A stretch of DNA of 64,000 nucleotides from a virus, in the IMG/VR virus record IMGVR_UViG_3300025405_000011, positions 62,001-126,000 of that record. One strand, written 5' to 3'. Positions 38,349-47,910 of the stretch are shown here, piece after piece; the stretch's first letter is position 1, and each line of letters begins with the position of its first letter. The translations under genes were made by a program, and so were the position numbers. The notes under the pieces are model-generated. The model saw nothing but the letters and a program-made list of their open reading frames with translations, had not been told where the DNA came from and ran no database searches.

Positions 38349-38945
38349 CTATAGACTTAGGTAGTCGATACCCAAATCATCACTTTGTGACTCTTGTAAA
38401 AATTTCATAGCATTTAATGCTATTTGATCATCCGCAACTGAAGTCATCGGTACTTCTATCGACTCTCTGTTTTGCATAGACGGTTGTACTGTGCTAGGCT
38501 TAGGAGATGAAACTTCTGGTCTAGAAATCATTTGTGGACGAATAGTAGATGACTTCTCTATCTTATCTTCCAAGGCCTTGAGTCCTTTTGTAAGGGTTAT
38601 GTCAAGGTTTTTATAGTGCTTCTCTAGGATAGGTTCTATCTTAGACTCAATCGTAGTTTCCGGATCACTAAACATCCCTTCTAGAACTCGAGTGGCACTA
38701 TCCCAGATAAACTGTGAAGATAAGGAACCAACTAGTCTACACAGACGTTTCTGTTGATCGTCCCATTCGAATTCATATGTTCTACCGTCATAGTCTGTTA
38801 CTGACCCATAGTGTATATACTTTACTGAACCTTCAACAGTTGCAAAGTCTATGGCTACGAGTTCTTTAGTGACGGGGACTTGCTTAACCTCAAGGACCTC
38901 TTCTACCGGGGTAGAAACAATCTTAGTTTTTTTAAAGTTGAACAT
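38349..38945 (-). CDS. Uncharacterised phage protein with coiled-coil-like region
   Basis: The 198-residue protein has a beta-rich N-terminal half (YIHYGSVTDYDGRTYEFEWDD), a helical middle (EPILEKHYKNLDITLTKGLKALEDKI) and a Ser/Pro-rich C-terminus. The first half reads like a small regulatory or binding domain. It overlaps no neighbour and lies in the minor-virion cluster upstream of the portal. I do not recognise it. Confidence 0.55.
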   Translation of the reverse strand: MFNFKKTKIVSTPVEEVLEVKQVPVTKELVAIDFATVEGSVKYIHYGSVTDYDGRTYEFEWDDQQKRLCRLVGSLSSQFIWDSATRVLEGMFSDPETTIESKIEPILEKHYKNLDITLTKGLKALEDKIEKSSTIRPQMISRPEVSSPKPSTVQPSMQNRESIEVPMTSVADDQIALNAMKFLQESQSDDLGIDYLSL

Positions 38946-38949
38946 TGTC

Positions 38950-39453
38950 TTAGTTCTGAACTACCAATTCATAGTCGTTTTTACGCTCTACTGAAGCCGT
39001 ACGGTCATCCCAGATGACGGCAAACTCTGCATCACCTACGGCAACTACAGTACCGGCAATCTTTACAGATGGAGTTTCTGTATAGACACGACTACCTACG
39101 AGAGTTGCAGCAGTTGAGCTGGCAATAACTCCCATTGTAAAGTCTTCACGAGTCTGTTGACGACTAAAACCTTTGCTTTGCATAACAAGCTGACCATAAG
39201 GTGCTGTCTGCTGTGCTGGGTTCTTAAATTCATTTACTTTGTCTGTGTGCTCTACAATAGCATCATTCTTGTCAAAGCGTTGTGCAAGACCTTGCTGTTG
39301 TTCTTTGTAAGCCTGCTCATTTTGATCATAGTCAAGACTGTCAGCATCCATATAGTCATTGGGCATTTGCTTACCCGGCATAATGAAGTCTACGTCAACT
39401 GGACTAGGTCCGTCAAATAGATCGGCGATTTTAATATTTAAACGTGGTTCCAT
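38950..39453 (-). CDS. Uncharacterised phage protein with SH3-like C-terminus
   Basis: The 167-residue protein has an acidic N-terminal half (DYMDADSLDYDQNEQAYKEQQQG) and a C-terminal small domain (VKIAGTVVAVGDAEFAVIWDDRTASVERKNDYELV) that looks like an SH3-like barrel. Comparable tails are found in phage minor head proteins. It is transcribed with the portal-proximal cluster. Function unknown. Confidence 0.55.
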   Translation of the reverse strand: MEPRLNIKIADLFDGPSPVDVDFIMPGKQMPNDYMDADSLDYDQNEQAYKEQQQGLAQRFDKNDAIVEHTDKVNEFKNPAQQTAPYGQLVMQSKGFSRQQTREDFTMGVIASSTAATLVGSRVYTETPSVKIAGTVVAVGDAEFAVIWDDRTASVERKNDYELVVQN

Positions 39454-39522
39454 GATTTCTCTTTCACTAGTATAGATTGAGATCTATACGCTATAGTTAA
39501 CTACTACCTTAAATTACATTTA

Positions 39523-39933
39523 TTATTGGTGAGGCGGGATAAACTTACCGGGCTGTGGTGGTTTGGCTTTAGGAGTTGGTGCAGGGACTCCTACCCCATC
39601 TTCCATATTAGTTGCTTCTACTGAAGTCATAGGGGATACTTCAGGAGAAGCATAGGTCATGTGTTCTACTTTTAGTACATCTCCGAGACTAGTAAGAAAC
39701 GGTGGTTCTATTGGAGTTGGGGGAATGTGTCTAAAGTTTTGCATAAAAGCAAACGGATCAGACTCACATTCAGTGTGTGCAAATAATGCAGTTCCATCAG
39801 GGGCAGTAGAGGTTTGCTTTACTGCTCCTTTACCATTGTCATTAGGCGGATCATCACAAAATCTACAAGGCTGAGCTATACTCTGCTCTGAGTTAAGATC
39901 TTTGGGTTTCATATAACCGATTTTTTCTATCAT
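39523..39933 (-). CDS. Small CxxC-containing protein, unknown
   Basis: The 136-residue protein has CRFCDDPPNDNGKG near its N-terminus and a later Cys-His pair (HTECESD), together a possible four-ligand zinc site. The C-terminus is Pro-rich (PAPTPKAKPPQPGKF). It overlaps the stop of the large zinc-motif protein. Its neighbours are also rich in zinc motifs. Confidence 0.55.
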   Translation of the reverse strand: MIEKIGYMKPKDLNSEQSIAQPCRFCDDPPNDNGKGAVKQTSTAPDGTALFAHTECESDPFAFMQNFRHIPPTPIEPPFLTSLGDVLKVEHMTYASPEVSPMTSVEATNMEDGVGVPAPTPKAKPPQPGKFIPPHQ

Positions 39934-42900
39934 ACTCGACTATTAAACTTTCTACTAGAGGTCCTAGGTTTAAAACTATCTACGATGTCTTCGACTTTAT
40001 GACCCCTATTAACTAGTCTATCGGCAACATCCATTTTTTCTTCTAGACTAAGATCACGACCAATTGATTTGGAAACATGCTCTACGGCTTCACTACCAGA
40101 CATGGTGGCTTTTGGAGCTTCTGTACTAGTTGTGGAGCTAGGAGTACTAGGAGTAAACTTTTTAAACTTAGGCGACATATGTCCGGTGTCTCCCATAAGA
40201 CCTGTTTCTGGACTAGTTTCCACTGCTCGAGTAAACCCACTACGATCATTGTGCTCTTGTGCAGCACTAAGTATACCGGTAACCCCATTGCGTATTTCTG
40301 GGTCAGGGTGTCTAGTAGCTAGATCACGAAGAGCGTCACCACCGAATGGGTTAGGTGCTATACTACGCTCTTCTCCTGTTATATTCTTGTCTAGTTCTTC
40401 ATTTGTAGGTGGAGTCTGTCTTCTACGCCCTGGAAAAGTACGAGCAGGAGCTGTAATTGTATGAGTACCAAAGTCTAGCAAGTGAGGTAATACAGCATTG
40501 TCAACGTGTACTACATCATCTTTGTGAACTCCTCTAACAATATTATATTGCCAGTTGCTTGCTGCTTTTACCTTGTCGGGGTTAACATTCTTAGGGAAGT
40601 TTCTACGTGATTCACTAGGTATATAGGCTTGTAGAACATCATGAGTACCATTATCATATGTATGTAGAATCATACCTAGAGTACGTTCTCCACTAGAAGC
40701 AAACTCAGCAGGATTTTGACCCAAGTGACCTGGCATATGTACTACGTGACCTGGAGTACAAGCTTTACCATCAGTGGGATCATGCTCAGTGTGTCTGGCT
40801 AGTCCTACTGGGATGGGATCAAAACTACCACTAATACGATATGGTCTTTGATAGTGTGTATCAGATTTATGTAATTTTGCACCGGGGATAGACAATATCT
40901 TGTTACGTATTTTATCTAGCTTAGATCTATATGGGCAGTCAGCCATACAACCTACACTACGTCTACCAGAAGAAAGCATTCTACCCGGTTCACAGTAGTT
41001 CATGTGATAGTCTAGATCTGCATTGTTTTTAATCATTGTACTTCTACGAACAGTCTCACCTGAACGAGGTTCATAACCTGTACCACCACAGCTAGGGCAG
41101 TTTGATTTATCAGTCCCTAGACAACTGAGGCAAGGACTATTCTTTTTAAGTGACTTAGTAATACCACTATAGGTTTCACGTAGTCCAGACATATATTTGG
41201 CTACACCTTGACGCCAACTTTCACGAGCATCTTGGTTAGCAGCCACATCTGGACGAGTGGCTCTTAAATGTCTACTCTGTTCATCAAGTGAACGCAAACG
41301 ATCTTCATAACCGGGTTCACCCTTTTTAAGTACAGTCGGTCCTGGAATACTTACTTCTTGTTGACCTTCTCCATAGTCTTTTAGAGTAGGGGTAAGCTTT
41401 ACTGAAGGAGTATTGGAGCTTGAACTTTCTTCCATTTCATCTTCATAGCCAGATGCAAGCTTGAGAGCATTAAATATTCTACGGAAGTAAGAGCCTACCT
41501 TTTGTGAAGTAGACATAGTGTAAGGGTTTTCAGTACTAGGAACAGCCATGGGAAGTGTTCCATTATTCCTACTTAAAAAACCTCTTAGGCTCTTTAGATA
41601 TCTACCGGTCTTACCGTACTGTGAGCCAGAACTAATTGAAGTCTCTTTCTTTAATTCTGAATCATTCCAGTCTACTCCGGGAGTTAGAAAGCCAGTAGGG
41701 ATTCTCTCTCTACTTCTAGTACCAAAGTTTTTTTCTGAACGATCTTCTAGTTGTATACGTGAACGAGGGGTTATAGATGTACCAGTAGCATTCTGCTCTG
41801 TATCATTACTGGGTAGACTCTCTGTACTAAGATGGGTCTGTACAGATTCTGGTGAACTAGCAAAGTGCTTTATAAAGGCCATTGGAACAGCATTTCCAGG
41901 CATATCGGGTACATAGGCTCTATTAGGTTTTGACTTGCCTTCCTCAACATGACCTGAGTGACCGGCTCTACAGCTACAAGGTTTTCCATTGCTCTTGACA
42001 TAATCGTCATTACCCTTACAAACTGGGCATTCTGGGTTAGCTGTGTCTTTATAATGAACATCTTGCTCATCATGAGGGCATCTAATAGAAGTAATAGGGT
42101 TACCGAACCCAGTAATACGTTGTAGTATTTTTTTAGCACGGTGTTTAACAATTTTTGTTATTGCTCCAGTGCCACCACAAGGTTTGTGGGTATTGTCTGG
42201 AGTAGTAGAAATTGAACCAGTAGAAGACATAGAACCTTCACTGTCCGGTTGTGAACAGTTTTCACAAGAGTGTAGTCCATTCCCTAGTGTTGGTTCAAAT
42301 CCTTCACCTTTACATTCAGGGCATCTTACATATTTACCAGCAGGAGAGAATTTGGTTCCTGGTTCATAAACTTCACCATGATGAGATGCATCACCGTGTG
42401 TTGAAATACAAGTTTTGCATTTACGAGGAGCAACTTCTTGACCTTGCTCGTTAAGAACTGGTTTTACTAGTCCAGGACCAGCACCTGTACTAACATGCTC
42501 TAGAGTAGTCTTACCTTCATCACTAGTTACTGGACGATAATTTTTATGACCAAGTGTACATTCATCACAAGGCTCTGAATTTTCTCTGGCATTATTATTG
42601 GTTTTACCACTCTTACAACTACACTGCTCAGTTTTAGTAGTATCCGGCTTACCTTCCAGTCTAGTCTGCCATCTTTGAAACCATCTAGGGCTTCCAGTAC
42701 TTACTACTTCAATACGATTAGATTTTTGATATTCGTGCCTTGCAGGGTCCTTGTGTTCTTCTTTGAGTTTTCCACAAGAACAAGGAGCTGCCCAGTTACC
42801 ATTAGAGTCTTTTTCAGTATCGTGTAGCCAACAACTGTCATTTCTATCAGCAGACTTTTCAGATCCTATGTAGGGGTGTGGTCCTACTGTACCATCTACT

Positions 42901-43541
42901 TCATGTATGTTGGGGTGAGCTTCTTTAGGATGTCCACACTCTAGACAACCAGTCTTCTTTTCAGGAGTAGAGTCATTAGAAGAGATACCTCTAAGTACAC
43001 TCTTAAATAGTCCCTTAGGATTAAAGTTTGTAGTTAGTGTAGCTTTTTTAGTTACGATTCGAGTTTGTTGAGCACTAACGGGAATAAAGGCTGGAAGATG
43101 CTCATAGCCTTCGATCCCATGACCCGTGTGCTCTGTATAGCGGTTTGTGTCTTTAAGCCCTGAAATAACTTGTTCATAGTTGGGCTTAATTCTTTCATCA
43201 CTAGGGTCTATGTGTACCCAAGTAGGTGGACGCACTGACCCTTCAGAAAAAGTAGTGTCTATATCTGATTTAAAATCTGGGTGACCAGTAAGTAAGAGTA
43301 CACCCTTACTGTATGGAGCCATACGTTCTTTACTGGGTCGATTTTGTCTACGACGCTCTACTGGTTGAGTTACTGAACGCTCTAGTTCAAGTCTCTGTTC
43401 TCCTCTAGGGCTAACATATCGACTGGGTCCTTTATTTAGAAAAGTACGAGTGGGGACCGAAGTCTCTTCACGCCATTGTTGCTCTTCTGCTTTGACCTTT
43501 TTCTTTTTGGCCGAGTCTTTGTTAAAAGTGAATCTAGCCAT
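39930..43541 (-). CDS. Large multi-zinc-motif protein, unknown (virion-associated candidate)
   Basis: The 1203-residue protein begins with a basic segment (KDSAKKKKVKAEEQQW). Cys/His motifs start at residue about 199 and include CLECGH, CSCGKLKEEH, CDECTLGH, CKTC, CPECKGEGFEP, CENC, CPVCKG and CSCRAGH. A DnaJ-like pair (CLSCLG...CPSCGGTG) lies near residue 810. A C-terminal region contains LSLEEKMDVADRLVNRGHKVEDIV and ends SRKFNSRV. At least ten CxxC-type pairs suggest many structural zinc sites. The start overlaps the preceding stop (TAATG). I do not recognise a domain of known function. Confidence 0.65.
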   Translation of the reverse strand: MARFTFNKDSAKKKKVKAEEQQWREETSVPTRTFLNKGPSRYVSPRGEQRLELERSVTQPVERRRQNRPSKERMAPYSKGVLLLTGHPDFKSDIDTTFSEGSVRPPTWVHIDPSDERIKPNYEQVISGLKDTNRYTEHTGHGIEGYEHLPAFIPVSAQQTRIVTKKATLTTNFNPKGLFKSVLRGISSNDSTPEKKTGCLECGHPKEAHPNIHEVDGTVGPHPYIGSEKSADRNDSCWLHDTEKDSNGNWAAPCSCGKLKEEHKDPARHEYQKSNRIEVVSTGSPRWFQRWQTRLEGKPDTTKTEQCSCKSGKTNNNARENSEPCDECTLGHKNYRPVTSDEGKTTLEHVSTGAGPGLVKPVLNEQGQEVAPRKCKTCISTHGDASHHGEVYEPGTKFSPAGKYVRCPECKGEGFEPTLGNGLHSCENCSQPDSEGSMSSTGSISTTPDNTHKPCGGTGAITKIVKHRAKKILQRITGFGNPITSIRCPHDEQDVHYKDTANPECPVCKGNDDYVKSNGKPCSCRAGHSGHVEEGKSKPNRAYVPDMPGNAVPMAFIKHFASSPESVQTHLSTESLPSNDTEQNATGTSITPRSRIQLEDRSEKNFGTRSRERIPTGFLTPGVDWNDSELKKETSISSGSQYGKTGRYLKSLRGFLSRNNGTLPMAVPSTENPYTMSTSQKVGSYFRRIFNALKLASGYEDEMEESSSSNTPSVKLTPTLKDYGEGQQEVSIPGPTVLKKGEPGYEDRLRSLDEQSRHLRATRPDVAANQDARESWRQGVAKYMSGLRETYSGITKSLKKNSPCLSCLGTDKSNCPSCGGTGYEPRSGETVRRSTMIKNNADLDYHMNYCEPGRMLSSGRRSVGCMADCPYRSKLDKIRNKILSIPGAKLHKSDTHYQRPYRISGSFDPIPVGLARHTEHDPTDGKACTPGHVVHMPGHLGQNPAEFASSGERTLGMILHTYDNGTHDVLQAYIPSESRRNFPKNVNPDKVKAASNWQYNIVRGVHKDDVVHVDNAVLPHLLDFGTHTITAPARTFPGRRRQTPPTNEELDKNITGEERSIAPNPFGGDALRDLATRHPDPEIRNGVTGILSAAQEHNDRSGFTRAVETSPETGLMGDTGHMSPKFKKFTPSTPSSTTSTEAPKATMSGSEAVEHVSKSIGRDLSLEEKMDVADRLVNRGHKVEDIVDSFKPRTSSRKFNSRV

Positions 43542-43999
43542 TAGCTCTCATCCCCACTTATTCGATCGTTTTCTTCTCTTAGTTTGTCTTTTGCTTTGAG
43601 TTTACGGTTACGGAATTTTTTAATAGTAGCATCTTCACTACCCTGTAGACCTTCTAGTTCCTTGTCCATCTCATAGTCCATACGTCTAGATTCATTTTTA
43701 TTGCCTCTACCCACTAGACTACGAACTATATCCATACTGCCAGAGCCTTGTGGATTTGGGAAGAATGCATTTTTTAATAGTGCATGATGTTCACGACAAA
43801 CTGGAATACCATTGTCTCTAATTGTAAATAGTTCTGAGCTAGGGCGATTGCTATTGAATCGTCCTTGTTCTTCATCCTGAGCTCCATATCTACAAGGAGT
43901 AAGCTCTCCATCTCCAATAACTGATTTTAGTAGAGTTGGGTGATCACGAAGTTCATCAAAAATGCATGGACTTTTTTCGTCATGTATGTGATCTGTCAT
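43541..43999 (-). CDS. Small CxxC/H-containing protein, unknown
   Basis: I chose the ATG at 43999, which overlaps the preceding stop (TAATG) and has GGTGGAG upstream. The 152-residue product contains CRYGAQDEEQG, CREHHALLKNAF and a highly charged C-terminal half (RRMDYEMDKELEGLQG, KLKAKDKLREEND). Cys and His residues could bind zinc (Cys at about 35 and 68 with HH). It belongs to the zinc-motif cluster. Function unknown. Confidence 0.6.
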   Translation of the reverse strand: MTDHIHDEKSPCIFDELRDHPTLLKSVIGDGELTPCRYGAQDEEQGRFNSNRPSSELFTIRDNGIPVCREHHALLKNAFFPNPQGSGSMDIVRSLVGRGNKNESRRMDYEMDKELEGLQGSEDATIKKFRNRKLKAKDKLREENDRISGDES

Positions 44000-45408
44000 T
44001 ATTGTTCTCCACCCGAGCATTCAGTGCAGGCTAGATTCTTTCGTACTATACCAGGCATTTCACTAACAGGAGCATTTTTAATCTGACTCTTGAATTCTGG
44101 ACTTTGTTCTATTTCTCGATAATTAGATTTTTTACCGGAACCATTACAGGTACCACAAGAACTCTTAATAGAAGTAGTAGGCCTAGTTCCAGATTCTGCA
44201 GGTTCTTCTTCAGGTTCTTCTTCAGGTTTTTCTTCTAGAGTACGAGGGTTATCTAGTCCAGGTCCTTCTATTTCTTTTTTAGGAGCTTCTACCTTAGTTT
44301 TAGGAGCTTCATATTCCGGCTCATTACCGTCTTCATCTAGTAAAGGCAAGTCCTCTTCGTCATCTTCATCTTCATCTTGTCTACTCTCTTCGTGAGGTAT
44401 AGAAGCAGGAGTTTTGTGTACTGCTGGAGTAAACTTTTTCTTTTCCAAAATCTCAGAAGATACCTTGTTGCCTTGACAAGTAGGACATACATCTGGGTGA
44501 TCAGGGAGTGAGCAGTTGCTACAAGCGGTCTTGCCCTTCTTAGGGTCTATAACAAGTCCAGAACCTTCACAGTTCTTACACTTACCCCAGTTGCCATCTT
44601 TATCTTGTTCTAAGTGATGATTTTTTCCACTACCCAGACAGTTTTCACATTCAGGGGTATCCGAAGCGACTGAACCAGTATTTTTACAAGCTGGACAGCC
44701 TTCTTCCCCCGTAGGGCGATGATAAGTATAGGTCTTGCCTTCGTCTAGAATTTTTTGTCCTGAAAATTCACTAAGTCCTTTGCAGGCTGGGCATTCTTTG
44801 TAGTCTTCATGTTCTACTTCAGGGCTGTGGTGTTCTTCAAGCTCTACTTGATGGAATCCTCCAGGGCCTTCTCCAATACCACCAGCATGCTCTATTGGGT
44901 GTTCAACTTGAAACCAGGGTTCAGAAGTGTCTTCTTCGTCAAAGTTGGGTTCTATGTCAGAGTTGGCTGTAAAATGAAATTTGACATTGGCACGACGTAT
45001 AGTTCCGTTCAATACTAAGTCGTCTTTTAGAATCTTATCGTAAGCACCGGTTCCATAGTCACTAGAGTCTAGTCTAGTGTGTGGACCCTCTCTATGGGTT
45101 CTACCTTCCATACCTCGAACTCCAAATTGCAAAGGAGCATTACGATGTCTAGGCATACAGGTATTGGAACCGTTTACAAAAGGATTACATATAGTTGTCT
45201 TGCCCAGAGTAATCAGTACCGGTTGGCTACGAGGGTGGTCATCAGGAGCATGCATTTCTTGCTGTCCACAAAATTCACAAGTTCTTCCAGAGACACTAGA
45301 GACAGGTCCTTCAGGAGAATATTGAGCAGGATACTTGTTCCACCAAACATTCGGGTGAAGGGTGGCTCCTTCTTCTAATTCAGAGGATGCATTGCGTGAA
45401 TTAAACAC
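43999..45408 (-). CDS. Multi-zinc-motif protein with DnaJ-like CxxCxGxG repeats
   Basis: The 469-residue protein starts MFNSRNASSELEEG. It contains CEFCGQQEMHAPDDH early, then DnaJ-like pairs: CPACKGLSEFSG, CPACKNTGS, CENCLGSGK, CKNCEGSGL, CSNCSLPDH, CPTCQGNK and CGTCNGSGKK. Between these pairs lies a strongly acidic Glu/Asp/Pro region (residues about 330-410). The CxxCxGxG pattern usually means two-zinc modules that bind unfolded polypeptide, but sequence alone does not show that here. It may be a minor capsid or packaged protein. It shares FNSR and APLQFG motifs with three other genes. Confidence 0.65.
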   Translation of the reverse strand: MFNSRNASSELEEGATLHPNVWWNKYPAQYSPEGPVSSVSGRTCEFCGQQEMHAPDDHPRSQPVLITLGKTTICNPFVNGSNTCMPRHRNAPLQFGVRGMEGRTHREGPHTRLDSSDYGTGAYDKILKDDLVLNGTIRRANVKFHFTANSDIEPNFDEEDTSEPWFQVEHPIEHAGGIGEGPGGFHQVELEEHHSPEVEHEDYKECPACKGLSEFSGQKILDEGKTYTYHRPTGEEGCPACKNTGSVASDTPECENCLGSGKNHHLEQDKDGNWGKCKNCEGSGLVIDPKKGKTACSNCSLPDHPDVCPTCQGNKVSSEILEKKKFTPAVHKTPASIPHEESRQDEDEDDEEDLPLLDEDGNEPEYEAPKTKVEAPKKEIEGPGLDNPRTLEEKPEEEPEEEPAESGTRPTTSIKSSCGTCNGSGKKSNYREIEQSPEFKSQIKNAPVSEMPGIVRKNLACTECSGGEQ

Positions 45409-45433
45409 TTGACTAATCTATCTGGTCTAGTGA

Positions 45434-45982
45434 TTAGTTGTCAGAAGACTTGGCTGAGTTTGCTTTTTCTTCTTTAATGGCTTTATCAACTGCACCAGCA
45501 TGTTCTTCTTCACTGGACTCTAGCTCTCCATCACCATCATAGTCTTTATCAGCTTTATCAGCTTTAGAAGCTTTCCTAGATTGACAACCAGCGCCTGATG
45601 GACAGTGCCATCCCTGGCTGGATTTATGTCCAGTATTGCCCTTACAAGATGCACAAGAGCCTACATTATCACCAAAGTTGTGAGAATCAGCAAGTTTACA
45701 CATTTGACAATTGGCATGACGAATCTTCCACTCTTCATGAAGTGCTCTTACAAGCTTGGCTTTAGAGTCACTTACCGTAGCCATACGTCTACGAGCAACA
45801 CGCTCAATATCTTCTTCAATCATTTGACAACGAAAAGCAAACTCTTTGTCACTGTGAGCGAGAAACAAAAATTCTCCGGTTTGTGTTAGTAATTCATGTT
45901 TTGCAGTGATAATGTTCTTGCCGGCCGTTTTGGCTTCAAAAACAAGATTGACTGAATCGTCATAATCGAACATCGAGGTCAT
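45434..45982 (-). CDS. Zinc-motif protein with helical N-terminus, unknown
   Basis: The 182-residue protein has CGGAG before its ATG. The first 90 residues are helical (ETAKHELLTQTGEFLFLAHSD, QMIEEDIERVARRRM). Then come CQMCKLADSHNF and CASCKGNTGH, and CPSGAGC, forming a probable zinc-binding region of six Cys and several His. The C-terminus is highly charged. It lies upstream of the membrane-protein gene and belongs to the zinc-motif cluster. No family recognised. Confidence 0.6.
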   Translation of the reverse strand: MTSMFDYDDSVNLVFEAKTAGKNIITAKHELLTQTGEFLFLAHSDKEFAFRCQMIEEDIERVARRRMATVSDSKAKLVRALHEEWKIRHANCQMCKLADSHNFGDNVGSCASCKGNTGHKSSQGWHCPSGAGCQSRKASKADKADKDYDGDGELESSEEEHAGAVDKAIKEEKANSAKSSDN

Positions 45983-46077
45983 GATGTGCTCCGTATTCTG
46001 CCATTTCTGGCGCTGGACTAAAGTAATACACTACCTAGTCTATTGTCACTAGTAGTTTACATGGTAGAAGGTACTAT

Positions 46078-46359
46078 TTACTCTTCTTTTTCAAGGTTTG
46101 GTATATCTGGGTGGTGTTTAATAATATGGTTTAGTTTATTGTGTAGTTCTTCGTGCTCAGACTTAATGTGTCTTTTTACAAAAGCTTCAATTGCTCTACG
46201 AACTGTTGGGTAGACTATGCTAGTGACAGTGGCTACGATTACTGCCCACCAAACTCCAGCACCAATATTGGTTTTAACTGGTTCCCAAGCCATAGTAGAA
46301 ATAGTTTCATGCCTAAGTAAGTCGAGATAGTGTATAAATAGATGGAAATACCAATGCAT
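46078..46359 (-). CDS. Holin-like small membrane protein
   Basis: The 93-residue frame has one transmembrane helix (about residues 35-56, WWAVIVATVTSIVYPTVRRAIE) preceded by a short N-terminal stretch. A polar helical tail rich in His, Glu and Lys follows. The WWAVIVATVTSxVYPTxRRAIExFV arrangement is typical of small holin-like proteins of actinophages. The second ATG (46293) would give the classic short form; neither start has a strong ribosome binding site, so the start is unsettled. It could form membrane lesions for lysis. Confidence 0.6.
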   Translation of the reverse strand: MHWYFHLFIHYLDLLRHETISTMAWEPVKTNIGAGVWWAVIVATVTSIVYPTVRRAIEAFVKRHIKSEHEELHNKLNHIIKHHPDIPNLEKEE

Positions 46360-46391
46360 ATTACTAAATTGACACTATTAGAGTTTTACAG

Positions 46392-46462
46392 TTCCGGGGC
46401 TAGGGCTCGAACCTAGAATGACAGATTCAAAGTCTGTAGTGTTGCCATTACACTACCCCGGA
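46392..46462 (-). tRNA. tRNA-Gln (anticodon UUG)
   Basis: The 71-base cloverleaf reads on the minus strand. The acceptor stem is TCCGGGG paired with CCCCGGA, discriminator A. The anticodon loop is CTTTGAA in a five-base stem (ACAGA/TCTGT), so the anticodon is UUG. The T-arm is CTAGG-TTCGAGC-CCTAG. CCA is not encoded. It serves CAA codons. Confidence 0.9.
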
Positions 46463-46467
46463 TTGCC

Positions 46468-47226
46468 CTAACGATAACTTTTTTTCTTCCAGATGTTTTT
46501 ACGGTACCAACCGTCTAGTAGTTCATCTAATTTAGGTGAAGATGAACTCCACGTCTCTGATCTACTTTCATGCCACATACTGGGATTTTGTTTAAGTTTC
46601 CACTCTTCACGTCTAAAAGGTATAACTTGAGCGATTGGAGTTCCAGCTGGAATAGTCCCTTCAAAGTCTTTTCTAAGGTAAAAACTGGCATTTGCTCCAG
46701 GCATGGCATAGTCATCCACTACTCCAGTAAGAGTATAGAAAGGTAACTCAAATCGATTAAACGGATGAGTTATAATCATACTATAACCGTCTGGGGGTCT
46801 AATACTTACATGTAGGAACCAATGAAAATGTTCAAATTCATCTCCATATCCTGCAGGACCCACCATGGGGTTGGTAACATGTGGTGGCCTAGCTTCTAGT
46901 GGGCGGCCTAGTTCATCTTCTAGTTTTTTGTCCCATTCAACAACTATACGTCCATCTACTCTCTTAAAAGTTACATCTTGATCTAGTAATATATAATACC
47001 CTAAACCAAGAGCATCAAGGAAGGGCATACAGTGCTTAAGACCCGGCCACTCAGGCATTCCATAATTTAAATCTTCTGGTATTTCTACCCAACGCTTGGT
47101 TTGTTTATACCAGTCAGGAGTCATAGTTACTGCTGGGCGTACTATTTTACTATACCCACTACTCGAGTCATATTCTAGAATAGTTTTGGGTACAGTTAGT
47201 TTTTGTTGTTTCTTCTTTTTAAACAT
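46468..47226 (-). CDS. Uncharacterised phage protein, first of two paralogues (possibly DUF6065-like)
   Basis: The 252-residue protein has a basic start (MFKKKKQQKLTVPKT). It shows a pattern shared with the next upstream gene: a TPDWYKxxxRWV motif, KxCMPFLDALGLGYYI, a GYSMIITHPFNRFELPFYTLTGVVD core and a C-terminal IPxGTPIAQVIPFRREEW. This core resembles, from memory, an uncharacterised family common in cyanophage and environmental phages (DUF6065-type). That name is unverified. It ends with W-K-K-K-S-Y-R. Beta-rich with one helix. The function is unknown. Confidence 0.6.
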   Translation of the reverse strand: MFKKKKQQKLTVPKTILEYDSSSGYSKIVRPAVTMTPDWYKQTKRWVEIPEDLNYGMPEWPGLKHCMPFLDALGLGYYILLDQDVTFKRVDGRIVVEWDKKLEDELGRPLEARPPHVTNPMVGPAGYGDEFEHFHWFLHVSIRPPDGYSMIITHPFNRFELPFYTLTGVVDDYAMPGANASFYLRKDFEGTIPAGTPIAQVIPFRREEWKLKQNPSMWHESRSETWSSSSPKLDELLDGWYRKNIWKKKSYR

Positions 47227-47909
47227 TATTTATAGCTCTTTTTCTTCCAACCAAGTCTACGATACCAGTCATGTGGCCCTTTTCTTTCATGATCTCTAGC
47301 TTCTCGTACTAGATTCTTGTCTTCTTTACTGACCCATTCTTCTCTCTTAAAAGGTATCACTTGAATAATTGGAGTACCTTTGGGTATTAACCCTTCAAAC
47401 CCTTGCTTTAGATACCAGGGCACATTACCCCCAGGTATAGCAGCATCACCATCAATAATTGCACTTAGAGTATAGAATGGTAAATCAGTTCTATTTAAAG
47501 GGTGTGTATAGAGTGCACTATAGCCATCGGGAAGTTTAATTGCTGCTCCATAAATCCAAGTAAAATGATAATCCTCATAGCCAGTAGGAGTAGGCATAGG
47601 GTCAGTCTGTAGACTGCTTCTAGCACCTATTCTACCGCTCTTAAATCTTATAATGGGCTCATTGTCTTCGTTTCTTTCAACTAGTATATCGGTCCATAGA
47701 TTGATAGTATAGCCAGTTGTTAGTGAATCAAGAAAGGGTACACATGCTTTTACTGATAACTGTTCTTCATGTTCTCCAGAAATTATGACCTTACGAGGTA
47801 TTTTTCTATACCAGTCTGGGGTATTTTTAACTGCAGGAGTAAACTCATCTGGAAAATGTTCACTGTGATAGAATACTATTTGTTTAGTGTTAGTTTCTTT
47901 TTTTGACAT
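47226..47909 (-). CDS. Uncharacterised phage protein, second paralogue
   Basis: The 227-residue protein is a clear relative of the downstream gene: TPDWYRKIPRKV, KACVPFLDSLTTGYTI, GYSALYTHPLNRTDLPFYTLSAIID and a final IPKGTPIIQVIPFKREEW and WKKKSYK. Its start is separated from the preceding kinase-like gene by one base, and its stop overlaps the paralogue's start. The shared YSxxxTHPxNRxxLPFYTLxxxxD signature suggests a common fold. The pair arose by duplication. No catalytic site can be named. Confidence 0.6.
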   Translation of the reverse strand: MSKKETNTKQIVFYHSEHFPDEFTPAVKNTPDWYRKIPRKVIISGEHEEQLSVKACVPFLDSLTTGYTINLWTDILVERNEDNEPIIRFKSGRIGARSSLQTDPMPTPTGYEDYHFTWIYGAAIKLPDGYSALYTHPLNRTDLPFYTLSAIIDGDAAIPGGNVPWYLKQGFEGLIPKGTPIIQVIPFKREEWVSKEDKNLVREARDHERKGPHDWYRRLGWKKKSYK

Positions 47910-47910
47910 A

